DNA of 64,000 nucleotides from the NCBI RefSeq assembly GCF_012295525.1, contig NZ_CP051167.1, positions 6,253,299-6,317,298 on the forward strand, in the 5' to 3' direction. Source of the stretch: Oxynema aestuarii AP17 (lineage in GTDB: Bacteria > Cyanobacteriota > Cyanobacteriia > Cyanobacteriales > Laspinemataceae). The stretch's first letter is position 1. Each line of letters opens with the position of its first letter. The position numbers and the translations under genes were made by a program. Below the pieces are notes generated by a model. It ran no database searches. It was given only the letters and a program-made list of their open reading frames with translations, and had not been told where the DNA came from. Below are positions 43,966 to 53,176 of the stretch, piece after piece.

Positions 43966-46346
43966 ATGGTTCTCCGGGATATTTCTTCTGCCGCAAGAGG
44001 AATTTCGCCAACATTGCCAAACATTTCTCTAGCCTGAATCAATTCTTGTTTAGCTTGGTCTAAATCTCCTAAATAAATAAAAGCCATCACTTTAGCCGCA
44101 GCAATATTCGGACGTAATTTTTCGTGACAAATTTGCAACGAGTAGGCAAACGCCTGATGCACATCTTCCGTAGAAAATATACTAAACGGCGGATCCAAAT
44201 CTAAACTTAAAGTCTCCTTGGGTAAAGGATTGACATATTGAAACACTGCGGCTTGGTAGAGATTGCAATGGTGTTTAAAATATGGCCGCAATTTGTAAAT
44301 CAATAGATGTATCCAAGCCGTGGCATAATCAGCAAAATCATTATAATGAACGAGTGATACGCCGGGAATTAAATCAAAGTAAAAATTTTTAATGATGCTT
44401 TTGGTCAGTTCCCAGCTTTTCATGGCATCCACAAATAAATATTCGATCGCCCCACCGTTCCAACCAATCTCCATCACATTTCCCGGATAAACTGCGATCG
44501 AGGGACTCCAGGGACTAATTCTGCGAGTAAATTCATCTAAAAAGCTATCTCCTGGTTTATATTTGCCTTCCAGGGAAGTCCCTTTCACCGTTTGTTCCAT
44601 ATATGGATGCCAAGTAAATAAATCGTAAGCATGAATCCGTTTATATTTCAGGGCAACCCGGCGATTTTTTTCTAATCCCTTAGCCAGAGAAATAGTTGCC
44701 GACCCTAACCAACATCCTAAATCAATGATTTCCCCTTGACCGGAGTAAATATTTTGACCATAATCTTGCAGGAAAATCTGCTCTTGATCTGAGGTCATCC
44801 CCAATAATCGAGAATATGATTCTGGGCTAGATAGCTGCTGTTTACTGACCGATACTTGAGTAAAAGCTTGTTTTATATACTCTAGCCGATGGTTCAGCAA
44901 AGATTGATTCACTTGTGCTAAAAACTCTCGTTGGGGAACAGCGGGAATTTCAGGATAAGCCTCGATCGCATTGGCAATTTCTGCTGCTAGAGATTGGGAG
45001 TTTCCTGGTTCAAACCATCGCACCTTATCCGATTCAATTCCCCCCTTATTTATCCCCCTCCCGTCCCCCTTTGAAAGGGGGAGGCCAGCAGAATAAAGAG
45101 GGGATCGTCCAATTAATTTTAAGGTTTCTCGAAAGCCTCCGGTATCTGAGACCACCAAACTCACGGGTAACTGTCCCATTTCCAAAGCACTATTGGGAAA
45201 GTTTTCTTGAGGACTGGTCAGACAGACAATTGCCGGGGCTAATTCTTGCACGAGGGCGATCGCTTCCTGGCTAAATAAGTCCGAGATGATGGTATAATTG
45301 ATATCATTAAATTTATTATTAAGTTGTTGTTCGATATATTGTTGACTGTCTTGTTGCTCAGTTTCCGGGGCATGAAGGGTGACAGTTTTCCCTAAAAATA
45401 ACAGATAAAGTTGCTGGCTAATGTCCTCATCGGCAAAATGCTTAGTAATATGCTCGATCGCCTCCAAAAACGTCAGCAGTCCTTTCCGTTCTTCCAAGCG
45501 ACCAAAAAAGACGATCGGGATTTGTTGCCGTTTAATATTCAGACCAACCCGGTCTAACATTGGTCGTTTTTTATCCAAAGGTGGCACCAGCGTAAAACAG
45601 TAGGGCAAATGAATCGCATGGGTCATGTTCCAGCCATAACTTTTCACCTTTTCCGCCATAAACCAAGACAGGAAAAAGGCTAAATCGGCATTTTCAAAAG
45701 AATATTGCTCGTAACCATACACCTTTTGATACCAATCCCAGGCTGGATATAAACTATATTTTTCATTGGCCTCATTCAACCACTCTTGACTGCTGTGCAT
45801 CGTCACCGCTGTCACGCAATTTTTTCCCAACAACCCCGCACGTTTAGCTTGAATTGTCCGATATCCCAGCCCGCACAAATCGGGAAATTCCACATAAATA
45901 GGAGACTGGCTAAAATGATGGGCGATCGCCTGGACAAAAAACAGAATTCGATAACTTTCTGACTCCACCCACTCCCATTGTTGAAACCCCGATAAAATCC
46001 CTTGGTGAATTGGCTGTAATTGCAAAAATTTTTCCGCTTCATGGGTAGCAAAAATATGGCGAACCGGGGCAACCGTAGATTCTCCCTGAAACTCTTTTTC
46101 TGTTTTACAGAGAATTAAAATCACATATCGGCCTTGACTGGCTAATTTTTCGCTCAAAGTTTTATAATAAGTACCGATGCCGCCATTTTTGAAAATGCCC
46201 TCATATTCGGAAGTCACCAAAATCGCCACATTTTCCGGGGCTGGCGATAATTTGGCATCGCAGGTTGCTTGAAAGCGAACCGTAAACTCTTTCTCCCAAT
46301 CCTTCGCCAAGATGTTTGTTTTCGCGAGCAATCTTTGCTGATTCAT
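43962..46346 (-). CDS. GT4 glycosyltransferase with a C-terminal methyltransferase-like domain
   Basis: 794 residues. The N-terminal half parallels the neighbouring GT4: VAILVTSEYEGIFKNGGIGT (about 40-59), VFFGRLEERKGLLTFLEAI (about 278-296), ENFPNSALEMGQLPVSLVVS and TGGFRETLKL (about 405). Right after this, at about 412-436, is an extra segment (SPLYSAGLPLSKGDGRG ...) encoded by a C-rich palindromic repeat and absent from the paralogue. From about residue 510 a SAM-methyltransferase-like fold begins: EIIDLGCWLGSATISLAKGL (about 525), VEYP-type strands, then AIEYLFVDAMKSWE (about 620-633). The C-terminal ~70 residues are TPR-like. Likely adds and methylates sugars of the exported glycan. Confidence 0.86.
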   Translation of the reverse strand: MNQQRLLAKTNILAKDWEKEFTVRFQATCDAKLSPAPENVAILVTSEYEGIFKNGGIGTYYKTLSEKLASQGRYVILILCKTEKEFQGESTVAPVRHIFATHEAEKFLQLQPIHQGILSGFQQWEWVESESYRILFFVQAIAHHFSQSPIYVEFPDLCGLGYRTIQAKRAGLLGKNCVTAVTMHSSQEWLNEANEKYSLYPAWDWYQKVYGYEQYSFENADLAFFLSWFMAEKVKSYGWNMTHAIHLPYCFTLVPPLDKKRPMLDRVGLNIKRQQIPIVFFGRLEERKGLLTFLEAIEHITKHFADEDISQQLYLLFLGKTVTLHAPETEQQDSQQYIEQQLNNKFNDINYTIISDLFSQEAIALVQELAPAIVCLTSPQENFPNSALEMGQLPVSLVVSDTGGFRETLKLIGRSPLYSAGLPLSKGDGRGINKGGIESDKVRWFEPGNSQSLAAEIANAIEAYPEIPAVPQREFLAQVNQSLLNHRLEYIKQAFTQVSVSKQQLSSPESYSRLLGMTSDQEQIFLQDYGQNIYSGQGEIIDLGCWLGSATISLAKGLEKNRRVALKYKRIHAYDLFTWHPYMEQTVKGTSLEGKYKPGDSFLDEFTRRISPWSPSIAVYPGNVMEIGWNGGAIEYLFVDAMKSWELTKSIIKNFYFDLIPGVSLVHYNDFADYATAWIHLLIYKLRPYFKHHCNLYQAAVFQYVNPLPKETLSLDLDPPFSIFSTEDVHQAFAYSLQICHEKLRPNIAAAKVMAFIYLGDLDQAKQELIQAREMFGNVGEIPLAAEEISRRTM
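45036..45110. repeat. C-rich palindromic repeat inside the GT4-methyltransferase gene
   Basis: CCCCCCTTATTTATCCCCC, then CGTCCCCCTTTGAAAGGGGG and AGAATAAAGAGGGG. It keeps the reading frame. Same family as 7476, 23798 and 61959. Confidence 0.82.
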
Positions 46347-46372
46347 TTTTTATTCTATTAGCGTAGTTAGTA

Positions 46373-46500
46373 GTAGGGTGGGCATTGCCCAACATCCACT
46401 ATATATAATAGTATCCGGTAGGGTGTGTTAGGCGCTCCATTAATTATTAATCTAATCAGAGATTTATAATAGTGCCGTAACGCACCATCTTACTATGAAT
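46373..46500. repeat. Degenerate REP-like repeats upstream of the GT4-methyltransferase gene
   Basis: GTAGGGTGGGCATTGCCCAA (46373-46392), then GTAGGGTGTGTTAGGCGCTC and GCCGTAACGCACC, members of two dispersed families. No gene lies in 46347-46590 apart from the left end of the IS4 element. Confidence 0.7.
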
Positions 46501-46523
46501 CTATTTTGTCATATGGTGGTAGG

Positions 46524-47699
46524 CAGAAGTGTTGAACGGTACTAATGAATTAGCATAAAATAGATACAAGAATCCTATGAAAAGCTGATTTCAGTGATGG
46601 AAAACTAGCTCTCTAAACCAGTGGACATAACTAATCTTTTCACACATAAAAGCCTGTAAATATCGCAACTTATCTAATAATGATGAACCCCATTCTTGGT
46701 TAATTTTTACTAATTTTAAAATTAGATATCCGATTAAACAGCAATAAATCTGGATTTCCATTCCATTCACATTTTTCGTGATAAATTTATCCAACTTTAA
46801 GTGCATTTTCAAGAACTTCCACAGCAATTCAATTTGCCAGCGTAGTCGATAAAATTCACCAATTTCTTCGTTACTTATTCCTCCTTCTCCTGTCTCTGGC
46901 AAATTCGTCACTAAGCGAAATTCAGTTTTTTCTTCCCGGTCGCAAAACATTACTACTCTTCCTTGTACTTGTGCTGTTCCTGTCCCCATTAAATATTCCC
47001 CATTCTCTAACATTTCTAATTTAATGTTTTTTCGGATTCTCAAGACGAAGTAGCGATTTTTTTGAGCTTGAAGTTGGGCAATTCTTTCTAAGCTGCAAAA
47101 ACCTCTATCCATTACGGCGACTCCGTTTTCCGGCGTGGCTTCTATCGTTTCATTTCCATATTTGCTATCGTGTCCTTGACCCAAATGAATTGATATTCCT
47201 CCTGGGTTTCCTGTCACTAAGTTAATGCCACTAAACAGTTTCAATTGGTGATATCCTTGATGCCATAAGAGTTTACTCGTCAAAGTGATAATGGTTGAAT
47301 CTAAAGGAAATATCATCAACTCTTTATCTGAATTTTGGGATTTTTTGGCTACTTCTTTTTTCAATTCATCCCACAATCGATGAAAAACTTCTGGACTACG
47401 AGTTTTACTGGCTTTTGAGAAGGTTGATATATCTACGGATTCTCCGCGAATATTTAGTCTTTTAAACAAACTTCTCATCGTTGTTTGACTCTGGTCTAAA
47501 ATGAAATTTAGCCAAATTGAGACAAACTTGAAAGTGTCTAGTACTGGATAATCGTCTTGGGGCAGATGACTTAGATGTTTTTGGAGAATTTCAGGAAAGT
47601 TTGATACAATCATTGTTAAGTATTTATCGAAATATTGCCCCTATTTTACTTGATTAGGGACTTTTTTTGTCAAATTTCTCTTAACATTCAACACTTCTG
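46524..47699 (-). mobile_element. IS4-family insertion sequence, 1176 bp, complete
   Basis: Terminal inverted repeats CAGAAGTGTTGAA (46524-46536) and TTCAACACTTCTG (47687-47699) match over 13 bases. Direct repeats GGTGGTAGG at 46515-46523 and 47700-47708 are a 9-bp target duplication, so the element arrived by transposition and its junctions are intact. The target is part of a GTAGGGTG-type repeat. Confidence 0.93.
46591..47613 (-). CDS. IS4 family DDE transposase
   Basis: 340 residues with the RNase H-like acidic triad: FPLDSTIITLTSKLLWHQGY (first Asp, about 102), GVAVMDRGFCSLERI (second Asp, about 163), and the IS4 signature YRLRWQIELLWKFLKMHL (Y-2-R-3-E pattern, Glu about 257). N-terminal DDYPVLDTFKFVSIWLNF suits the family. 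Length is on the short side but no break is seen, and the flanking ends are intact, so it is probably functional. ATG at 47613. Confidence 0.93.
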   Translation of the reverse strand: MIVSNFPEILQKHLSHLPQDDYPVLDTFKFVSIWLNFILDQSQTTMRSLFKRLNIRGESVDISTFSKASKTRSPEVFHRLWDELKKEVAKKSQNSDKELMIFPLDSTIITLTSKLLWHQGYHQLKLFSGINLVTGNPGGISIHLGQGHDSKYGNETIEATPENGVAVMDRGFCSLERIAQLQAQKNRYFVLRIRKNIKLEMLENGEYLMGTGTAQVQGRVVMFCDREEKTEFRLVTNLPETGEGGISNEEIGEFYRLRWQIELLWKFLKMHLKLDKFITKNVNGMEIQIYCCLIGYLILKLVKINQEWGSSLLDKLRYLQAFMCEKISYVHWFRELVFHH

Positions 47700-47912
47700 G
47701 GTGGTAGGGTGTGTCTTTGCCCTCGATGAACTATTAATCCAATCAAAGACAAGTAAGGGGGCATTGCCCACCGTATCAGCCTTTTTGGGTTGATTATTGT
47801 AAGCGATGTCCATCCTACTGGCTCCAAATTTTAATTTTTGTATCCCCAGGACTTCCGTAAATATCGGATTTCTACTCTATATATATTAAACGGTGGGCAT
47901 TGCCCACCCTAC
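47700..47912. repeat. REP-like repeats upstream of sulfotransferase 2
   Basis: Includes the IS4 target duplication (47700-47708), GGGGGCATTGCCCACCG (about 47756-47773) and a clean GGTGGGCATTGCCCACC copy at 47892-47908 with CCTAC following. No gene in 47614-47947; the start of sulfotransferase 2 is 36 bases beyond. Confidence 0.75.
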
Positions 47913-47947
47913 ATCTAATAGTTGCCCCATTTTTGTCCCAACCCACC

Positions 47948-49240
47948 ATGAATCTTTCTACTCCAACCCCAACAAATATCGAGCAACAGACCCAAACCCT
48001 AATCAACCATTATCAAAAAGCTACTCTCATCAAACCCGACTCGGCAACCCTCTATCAAGATATTGGCAATCTTTACCGAAGTTTACTCGATTTTGAACAA
48101 GCCATCGTTTATTACCTGAAAGCCATTGAACTCAAACCCGACCTATTTTCAGTCTATCATCCCCTGAACTTCCTGCTACAATTCGTCTCTTGGTCGAGCG
48201 AAGAGAACAAAAATCAGATTCTCACCCAAGGCATTCATCTCCTCAAACAGAATATCATCCACCAACCCAATTTTCCCTTTGCTCATGTGGTGTTAGGCAG
48301 ACTCTACGCCCAACAAGGAGAACTAGAAAAAGCCAAAGACTGCTATCAAAAAGCTAGTTTTAAACAAATTAACCGTTCCTATCCTGACCTCATCCAACAT
48401 TGGAATTCCTCAACCCAACGCCAGCCCAACTTTCTGGTAATTGGCTTATTTAAGTGTGGTACGACCTCTTTTTATAGCTATCTCATCCAACATCCACAAA
48501 TTTTACCTGCCGTCACCAAAGAAATTCGTTACTTTTCCACGGATACTATCAACGACTTAGATTATTATCTCTCCCATTTTCCAGCGATATCCCATCAAAA
48601 CTATCTCACCGGAGAAGCTACCCCAAATTATTTTATGTTTCCCAATGTAGCCCAACAGATAAAAAAATGGTTTCCCAACATTAAGCTTATCCTCTTACTC
48701 AGAAACCCGATCGACCGAGCAATTTCTGGCTTTTATATGGCCAATAAATTTAGCAATCAATATTTGAATAAATCCCTCAATGACATTCATCACTTAGACA
48801 TCAACCTAGTAAAAAAGAGAATTGCTGACATCAAAGAAATAGGGGAACTCTCGCTCTATCAAAAGATTGAATTAATAAATCAGTGGCTTGATTATTTAAG
48901 AAATATATGGAGACAAAACTCAGATATCAACCATGAAATCGCCGTTCATATCGATCATAGCCTCTATATTGACTATCTCCCCGAATGGTTTAGGGTTTTC
49001 CCTAAAGAGCAACTTTTAATCCTCAAAAGCGAAGACTTATTTACTGACCCAGCAACCACCATGAAACAAGCCTATCATTTCCTCGGTCTTCCTGACCATC
49101 CCCTGACCGAGTATCGTAACGCCAACCGCAACAAATATCCTCCCATTTCCCCTAGCTTATATCAACAACTTGCCGACTTTTTCCGACCCTATAACCAAGA
49201 ATTGGAAGACTATTTACACAGGAAATTTCATTGGGATTAA
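47948..49240 (+). CDS. TPR-sulfotransferase 2
   Basis: 430 residues from ATG 47948 (MNLSTPTPTNIEQQ). The open frame begins at 47900, but those 16 codons overlap a REP copy and are unlikely to be original. TPR-like repeats (about 15-150; INHYQKATLIKPDSATLYQD, VIYYLKAIELKPD-type) are followed by a sulfotransferase: VIGLFKCGTTSFYSYLIQHP (about 163-182), TGEATPNYF (about 220), LILLLRNPIDRAISGFYMAN (about 245-264) and the shared end FFRPYNQELEDYLHRKFHWD. PAPS-dependent. Paralogous to the other two genes. Confidence 0.9.
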   Translation: MNLSTPTPTNIEQQTQTLINHYQKATLIKPDSATLYQDIGNLYRSLLDFEQAIVYYLKAIELKPDLFSVYHPLNFLLQFVSWSSEENKNQILTQGIHLLKQNIIHQPNFPFAHVVLGRLYAQQGELEKAKDCYQKASFKQINRSYPDLIQHWNSSTQRQPNFLVIGLFKCGTTSFYSYLIQHPQILPAVTKEIRYFSTDTINDLDYYLSHFPAISHQNYLTGEATPNYFMFPNVAQQIKKWFPNIKLILLLRNPIDRAISGFYMANKFSNQYLNKSLNDIHHLDINLVKKRIADIKEIGELSLYQKIELINQWLDYLRNIWRQNSDINHEIAVHIDHSLYIDYLPEWFRVFPKEQLLILKSEDLFTDPATTMKQAYHFLGLPDHPLTEYRNANRNKYPPISPSLYQQLADFFRPYNQELEDYLHRKFHWD

Positions 49241-49241
49241 G

Positions 49242-49637
49242 CGGTGGACATTGCCCACCTTGATTTTAATGAAAACGGTGCGTTACGGCTCAAATAGAAC
49301 AGGACTTACGCACTAGCCCCCCTAGCCCCCCTAACCCCCCAAATCCTCTGGTTCCTAGGCTCTGCCTGGGAACCCTACTTCCGAGGCTCTGCCTCATGTG
49401 TCTGTATATCCTGGTTTACGGGAGGCAGAGCCTCCAGATGGGCATTCCCAGGCGGAGTCTGGAAACGAGAGAACAGGACTTACGCACTAGCCCCCCTAAC
49501 CCCCCAAATCCTCTGGTTCCTAGGCTCTGCCTGGGAACCCTACTTCCGAGGCTCTGCCTCGTGTGCCTGTATATCCTGGTTTACGGGAGGCAGAGCCTCC
49601 AGATGGGCATTCCCAGGCGGAGCCTGGGAACGAGAGA
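49242..49637. repeat. REP cluster with a ~170-bp tandem duplication
   Basis: First GGTGGACATTGCCCACC (49242-49258) and GTGCGTTACGGC. Then two copies (from 49297 and 49471) of a unit with ACTAGCCCCCCTAACCCCCC, GTTCCTAGGCTCTGCCTGGG, GAGGCTCTGCCTC, and GGCATTCCCAGGCGGAG. These belong to the REP family around RAYT 1. The stretch 49241-49672 has no gene. Confidence 0.9.
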
Positions 49638-49672
49638 AAAGGGGGGTTAGAGCCGATCGCACATTCCCCACC

Positions 49673-52600
49673 CTAACCTTGGGTGTAAAATCGTCGGCGA
49701 ATAATCTCCGCTAATCGATCGCGGTGTTGCTCGGATTTAATCTGATTCAATTCTCCGGTTTTTTCGGACAATTCAGCTTGAGACTCTTCTAAAATAGCTT
49801 GCATTTGCTGCTGTTGTCGTTCAGATATTTGTAATTGAATTTGGGTTTGCTGTAGTTGTTCTTGAGATTGCTCTAATTCCGCTTGGGTTTGCTGTAATTG
49901 TGTGCGATCGCGCTCTAATTCCGCTTGGGTTTGCTGTAATTGTGTGCGATCGCGCTCTAACTCGGCTTGGGTTTGCTGGTGTTGGGTTTGGGTGGTTTGC
50001 AATTGTTCTCGGAGGTGTTCGAGTTCCGCTTGAGTCTGGGAATAGTCCTGTTTTAAGGTGGCTAATTCGGTGGTTTTTTGGTGCAGTTGTTGGTTGGATG
50101 CGGTTAATTCCTGTTGCCGTTGACTGCGGGACTGTTCCAGGTGGGTTTGGGTTTCGGCAAGTTGGGTTTTGAGACGGGGGATGGCGCGATCGGGGTGGAG
50201 GGGGTCGAGTTTTTCGGCGATGAGTTCGGGGGTGAGGCGATCGTAGGTGTAGGGTTCGGTTTTGATGAGGGTTACGCCATCACCCTGGGGTTTTTCGCCC
50301 CAAATATAGCGGTTATAAAAGTCATCTTCGACGGCAAAGCATTCGAGGGTTTCAGATTCGGCTGATTCTAGGTAGGCGAAGTGAGTTAAGGTATTTTGTA
50401 AGGCGATTATACAAGTGAGTGCGACTCGTTCTCGGTCTTGGGTGTTGGGGGATGCCCCATGAAAGAGCCGTCTGTCATAGAGGATGGCTTGTCCGGCTTT
50501 GAGGGGGATGGGGGTGAGATAGCGATCTTGGATGAGGGAGGCAAGGGTTGAGTCATACGGAAAGGGTGAAAAGGGGTAAAAGGGACGGGGTTTTGAGTTG
50601 AGGGGGTGGCTGCCTTTGACGACGGAGAGACAGCCGTTTTCTGGGGTTACGTCCATTAAAGGACACCAAATTCCATAGGATAGGGTTTCGGTTTCGTCGG
50701 TTAAGGAGGGGTCTTGGTGAAGTGGGGTGGCGTTGATGGCGGAGTTGGGAGATTTGCGATACCAGGTGCAGAAGGCGGCGCGATGGTTGGGTAGGAGGGG
50801 CGTGAGTTTGGGGTTGACAATGGCTTTGAGGCGATCGCTGTGGTGTTGGCGAAATACAGGATCGCTTTTGCTGAAAAGCGTGTAGCTTGAGAGGTTGTCG
50901 GCATTTTCTGGCAAAGGATCGGTGCTGACAAGTTCGCGTAAATCCTCCAGTTCATCTGGGGTTAAAAAGTTTTCCAACACCACATAACCCTCAGTCTCTA
51001 GCTGCTGCTGCATTGCTGGGGTTAAGGGCGTGACATTGGTGGGAGTGGGACGGGGTGCTTCAGTTGTAGATGGAGTCGGTCTTGAGCCTAGTGTAAATAC
51101 GGATTTTATGACATTTACTATTCCAATTGCTCGATTTTTGACCGATGGGAAAAACAGAATCAGGGTCATTACCACGAAGCTGAGATAGTAGGGGTTACGG
51201 CTAGAGAGAAGAATGGCAAGAGCAAGGGGAAGCCAGACTTCATAGAGATCGTGGGGAATGATATTTTGCTTAACTGGAGGTGATAGAGGAGAAGGATTTA
51301 GCGAAACTTGGTCGAATTTAACTTGCCCGAAAATCACTAACAAGTACACTATAAAGAAAACCAACAGTAACGGAGCAGAGCCGGATAGTAAGATGGCGAT
51401 GCTACCAAGTAAGGCAATTTCAACGGGGAAGACGAGGCGGTTTATCCACCGTTGAACGGTTTCGGGTGGGCGTTGGCTGACAAAGGTGGTGATTCCAGAG
51501 TTGAGGTCATTGGCGCGATCCCAGAGTTGGTGCAGCAATATGCCGCGCAGCCCGACGAAAAAGGCATGGGCGGCGGCAACTGCGGTGAAAATGAGGGCGT
51601 TGCGGGGTGGGTCGGGGGTTTGGCTGAGGACGGTGGCGGCGACGAAGAGGGTGGGGACGAGGTGCGCTCCGGCAGCATCGCTGAGGATGCCCCAGATGCC
51701 CCGTTCTTTCAGGCGTAGGGGGGGGACGGAGTAGAGGGTAGGGAGCAGATAGTTGGCGGCGAGCAGGGCGAGGGGAATCGTGCCGAGGTGGGTGAGGAGG
51801 GGAGCAGCGAAGCCGATGCTCAGGAAGAGGAGGCAGAGGAGGAGGCGTTGCCAGGGTTGGAGTTGGGCGGCGGCGTTGGGTTTGTTGGCTTTTTGGTCGG
51901 TTTCGATGTCGCAGATGTCGTTGAGGAGGTAGCCGTAGGCGGCAACGGAGGCTATGGACAGGAGGGCGGTGAGCGTGGTGAGGGTGGCGGTTGTGGGGGA
52001 AAGTTGGAGGAGGAGGGTTTCAGCGTAGGCAATGGTGAGGAGGGGCGCGATTTTGTAGAGCCACCATTCTTGCGACCTAATTAATTTTAAGGGAGTGAAG
52101 TTAGTCTGTTTTTGCTCAGTTTTGTATTTCTTCTGACGAGCAACAATCGCTTTTCGTCTTGCACCTTTGACCAGAGGATATTCAATAACTTCTACCTTCT
52201 CAAAATATCTGCCGAACAGAGCCAGCATATACTCCAATTGTGGAGCCAGCATATTTCTATGCTGTTTCTCCATTTCCTCATCAACCCAAGTCCAAACAAC
52301 TGCTTCAAAACGAATAAATCCGGCATCGTTGTATAAGTTTTTGCATTCATAAGGAATATGCAATTCACCTGTCGCAAGCTCTTGAGGTGCTGTGAAGGGT
52401 ACAAAGCAAATGCCGCGATCTGATGTCCAATTCGCAAAATTTTCAACGACTCGATCTAGTTCTGAAAGTGACTCGACATAGCCATAAGCCAGCCACATAC
52501 AGGAAACTAAGTCCCACTTACCTTTCCACTCTGGTCGCTTATCTCTGTAGTCACCTTGAATAAGCGGGATCTTTGGGTTAGCTTGTCGGGCAGTTTCCAA

Positions 52601-52840
52601 CATTGCCGGAGAAATATCTAAGCCCGATCGCTCCACCTCTGGAAAGCAGCTTAAAAAGTAGCCCGTCCCGCAAGCAACATCAAGCCATCGGGGATGGTCG
52701 CCGATTTCATTTAGGAGTTGGGCGATGGTTTCCCGCTCAAAGTCAGCATCAATTTTTGATAAGTCGTTGAGCAAGAAGCGTTGATTGTAGTTTTGGGCGT
52801 AGTTTTGGTCATAGATATTAAGTACATTATCCTCATTCAT
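49673..52840 (-). CDS. Methyltransferase - UbiA prenyltransferase - PhyH dioxygenase - coiled-coil fusion
   Basis: 1055 residues with four parts. (1) Class I methyltransferase (about 1-235), motif RWLDVACGTGYFLSCFPEVE (about 51-70) and GLDISPAMLETARQ. (2) UbiA-type prenyltransferase (about 260-580), with about eight hydrophobic helices and the first Asp motif LLNDICDIETDQKANKP (about 308-324); these enzymes attach polyprenyl chains to acceptors within the membrane. (3) Phytanoyl-CoA-dioxygenase-like domain (about 610-880): EGYVVLENFLTPDELEDLRE, LHQDPS (HxD, about 708), LFHGASPN (second His, about 793) and RERVAL (2-oxoglutarate Arg). (4) A Gln/Glu-rich coiled coil (about 895-1050) with 14-residue units (TQAELERDRTQLQQ). 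I know of no described protein with this order; the function is unknown. Confidence 0.85.
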   Translation of the reverse strand: MNEDNVLNIYDQNYAQNYNQRFLLNDLSKIDADFERETIAQLLNEIGDHPRWLDVACGTGYFLSCFPEVERSGLDISPAMLETARQANPKIPLIQGDYRDKRPEWKGKWDLVSCMWLAYGYVESLSELDRVVENFANWTSDRGICFVPFTAPQELATGELHIPYECKNLYNDAGFIRFEAVVWTWVDEEMEKQHRNMLAPQLEYMLALFGRYFEKVEVIEYPLVKGARRKAIVARQKKYKTEQKQTNFTPLKLIRSQEWWLYKIAPLLTIAYAETLLLQLSPTTATLTTLTALLSIASVAAYGYLLNDICDIETDQKANKPNAAAQLQPWQRLLLCLLFLSIGFAAPLLTHLGTIPLALLAANYLLPTLYSVPPLRLKERGIWGILSDAAGAHLVPTLFVAATVLSQTPDPPRNALIFTAVAAAHAFFVGLRGILLHQLWDRANDLNSGITTFVSQRPPETVQRWINRLVFPVEIALLGSIAILLSGSAPLLLVFFIVYLLVIFGQVKFDQVSLNPSPLSPPVKQNIIPHDLYEVWLPLALAILLSSRNPYYLSFVVMTLILFFPSVKNRAIGIVNVIKSVFTLGSRPTPSTTEAPRPTPTNVTPLTPAMQQQLETEGYVVLENFLTPDELEDLRELVSTDPLPENADNLSSYTLFSKSDPVFRQHHSDRLKAIVNPKLTPLLPNHRAAFCTWYRKSPNSAINATPLHQDPSLTDETETLSYGIWCPLMDVTPENGCLSVVKGSHPLNSKPRPFYPFSPFPYDSTLASLIQDRYLTPIPLKAGQAILYDRRLFHGASPNTQDRERVALTCIIALQNTLTHFAYLESAESETLECFAVEDDFYNRYIWGEKPQGDGVTLIKTEPYTYDRLTPELIAEKLDPLHPDRAIPRLKTQLAETQTHLEQSRSQRQQELTASNQQLHQKTTELATLKQDYSQTQAELEHLREQLQTTQTQHQQTQAELERDRTQLQQTQAELERDRTQLQQTQAELEQSQEQLQQTQIQLQISERQQQQMQAILEESQAELSEKTGELNQIKSEQHRDRLAEIIRRRFYTQG

Positions 52841-53058
52841 ATTTTCCCTCCTTAATTTCTACTCATTCAAATGTATCCAAATTTATCTGCTAAAGAGAAA
52901 GGGATTACCTTAGCAGATAAAAGGGAAGTTCTAAAACTCAGAATTCCAGTTTAGACCACCCTCATAATCAACAATAAAAATTAGCTCTGTCACATTCTTG
53001 GAATCGAATAATCCATCTTTGCTATGCAGAGACCAAGTTGGTGCTGAAGGTTTATAGT
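52841..53058. other. Intergenic stretch
   Basis: Leader of the fusion gene; no gene or strong hairpin seen before the REP block that begins at 53059. Confidence 0.5.
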
Positions 53059-53176
53059 GGTAGGGTGGGCATTGCCCACATTAACCCAATATTATTGTCA
53101 CCGTAATTTGATGGGTAATATCCACCATAACCGAACATACCGCAACCCTAATTTGGTGGGCAATGCCCACCCTACT
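53059..53176. repeat. Composite REP block on the 3' side of RAYT 2
   Basis: Begins GTAGGGTGGGCATTGCCCAC and ends GGTGGGCAATGCCCACCCTA. Between them are TTAACCCAATATTATTGTCA, AATTTGATGGGTAATATCCA, and CATAACCGAACATACCGCAA. The same order of motifs recurs on the other side of the transposase. Confidence 0.92.

Noticed and set aside
49396-49650. 84-residue open frame
   Set aside because: It lies entirely in the REP cluster with a tandem duplication.
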